A DNA stretch of 14,528 nt from DATKMP01 sp035541775 (GTDB taxonomy: Bacteria > Bacteroidota > Ignavibacteria > UBA10030). Position 1 is the first letter of the stretch, and each line of letters begins with the position of its first letter. Below are positions 14,019 through 14,528 of the stretch, piece after piece. The translations under genes were made by a program, and so were the position numbers. The stretch is taken from assembly GCA_035541775.1 (NCBI GenBank), contig DATKMP010000279.1, forward strand, positions 1-14,528, read 5' to 3'. The notes under the pieces are model-generated. The model was not told where the DNA came from, searched no databases, and saw only the letters and a list, made by a program, of their open reading frames with translations.

Positions 14019-14528
14019 TTAAAATGGCAATCCGATTTTATATTTGACTGCGAGCATACGTAAAACCGTCGTTGCAGCCACTGCTGCAGTCGATGCAGAA
14101 ACATGGTCGCCTGTTACTTGCTTTATGATAACGTATACAACCGAACCGCCGAGCGCGCACGTTGCATATAACTGTTCGCCCTGAATGAATACGGTCGGAA
14201 CTTTGTTACATAAAATATCGCGCATCACGCCGCCGAAGGTTGCCGTGATGACGCCCATCATCAGCGAAATAATCCAGTGAACATGCAATTCCATCGCAAA
14301 CGCTGTTCCGACTGCTGCATACAATCCTAACCCGAGTGCATCGGGAAAAATAATCGTGCGTTCTGTTAATTTGATTTTTGCAAACACCACCAGCACCGCA
14401 AGCAGAATCGCAAAACCCAAAACACCGACGACATACCGCGGATCGGAAATCCAGAACAACGGATAACGGTTGAGCAACATATCACGGATCGTTCCGCCGC
14501 CGAGCGCAGTAATAAACGCAACGATGCA
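14019..14528 (-). CDS. TRIC/UPF0126 family membrane protein, 5' end outside window
   Basis: The C-terminal 169 residues are present; the start lies beyond the right edge, and the frame is open to the last base. The family has two repeated three-helix halves. The end of the first repeat is seen in ITALGGGTIRDMLLNRYP, and the whole second repeat follows, with FPDALGLGLYAAVGTAFAM and then GVITATFGGVMRDIL. The two GG..RD motifs are the family hallmark. Prokaryotic TRIC proteins form trimeric cation channels, and some relatives (YicG/YadS group) have been linked to glycine uptake; which applies here is unknown. A full protein would be about 200 aa, so roughly 35 residues are missing. The methyltransferase gene follows by 11 nt. 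Confidence 0.92.
   Translation of the reverse strand, partial: CIVAFITALGGGTIRDMLLNRYPLFWISDPRYVVGVLGFAILLAVLVVFAKIKLTERTIIFPDALGLGLYAAVGTAFAMELHVHWIISLMMGVITATFGGVMRDILCNKVPTVFIQGEQLYATCALGGSVVYVIIKQVTGDHVSASTAAVAATTVLRMLAVKYKIGLPF

Overview
The window looks like a chromosomal segment from a Bacteroidota/Chlorobiota/Ignavibacteriota-type (FCB group) bacterium. The evidence is indirect. It includes a small secreted protein ending in a CPPWC motif of a kind I associate with Bacteroidota, a diiron (hemerythrin-like)/LuxR fusion regulator, a DegQ-like HtrA and a ROK sugar kinase with the GTIERPPNL motif. Several genes have strong Shine-Dalgarno sequences (GGAGGG, GGAG, AAAGGA), which argues against the classical Bacteroidia/Flavobacteriia and for a deeper branch such as Ignavibacteria/Chlorobi. 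No phage, IS element, CRISPR array or obvious genomic island is visible. Most genes are housekeeping or core accessory.

Layout. (1) Positions 1-3819, minus strand: a short 88-residue unknown protein, a MarC-family membrane protein, PlsY (phospholipid synthesis), an HtrA/DegQ protease and PurB (purine synthesis, cut by the window edge). htrA and purB overlap by ATGA, plsY-htrA and the small gene-marC are about 20 nt apart, so these look like one or two operons. (2) Positions 3912-5402, minus: a polytopic GT-C glycosyltransferase of the Alg9/GT22 type. (3) Positions 5403-5856: a gene-poor stretch with degenerate GATT/GATGA repeats, a tRNA-Leu(CAG) and its terminator. (4) Positions 5857-6819, plus: a D-2-hydroxyacid dehydrogenase, convergent with the next block. 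(5) Positions 6839-9749, minus: a small exported CPPWC protein, a multi-TM membrane protein 2 nt downstream of it, then, after a 224-nt leader with a perfect 6+5+6 palindrome, a membrane-anchored PAS-PAS histidine kinase with no response regulator nearby. (6) Positions 9991-13347, plus: a ROK glucokinase-like enzyme, a diiron-domain/LuxR-HTH regulator 35 nt downstream, and an exported papain-fold (C1, bleomycin-hydrolase-like) peptidase, closed by a good intrinsic terminator. (7) Positions 13411-14528, minus: a class I methyltransferase preceded by a TRIC/UPF0126 channel protein cut by the right edge.

The most unusual element is the regulator at 10986-12035. All six YtfE/RIC-type diiron ligands are recognisable, but they sit on a LuxR DNA-binding domain, and the N-terminal ScdA-like domain has lost its cysteine pair. 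It is therefore a candidate one-component sensor of NO, oxygen or oxidative stress, co-oriented with a sugar kinase gene. A second point of interest is the C1 peptidase, whose catalytic Asn position appears to be Asp. Everything here is read by eye from the sequence; no database search was possible.
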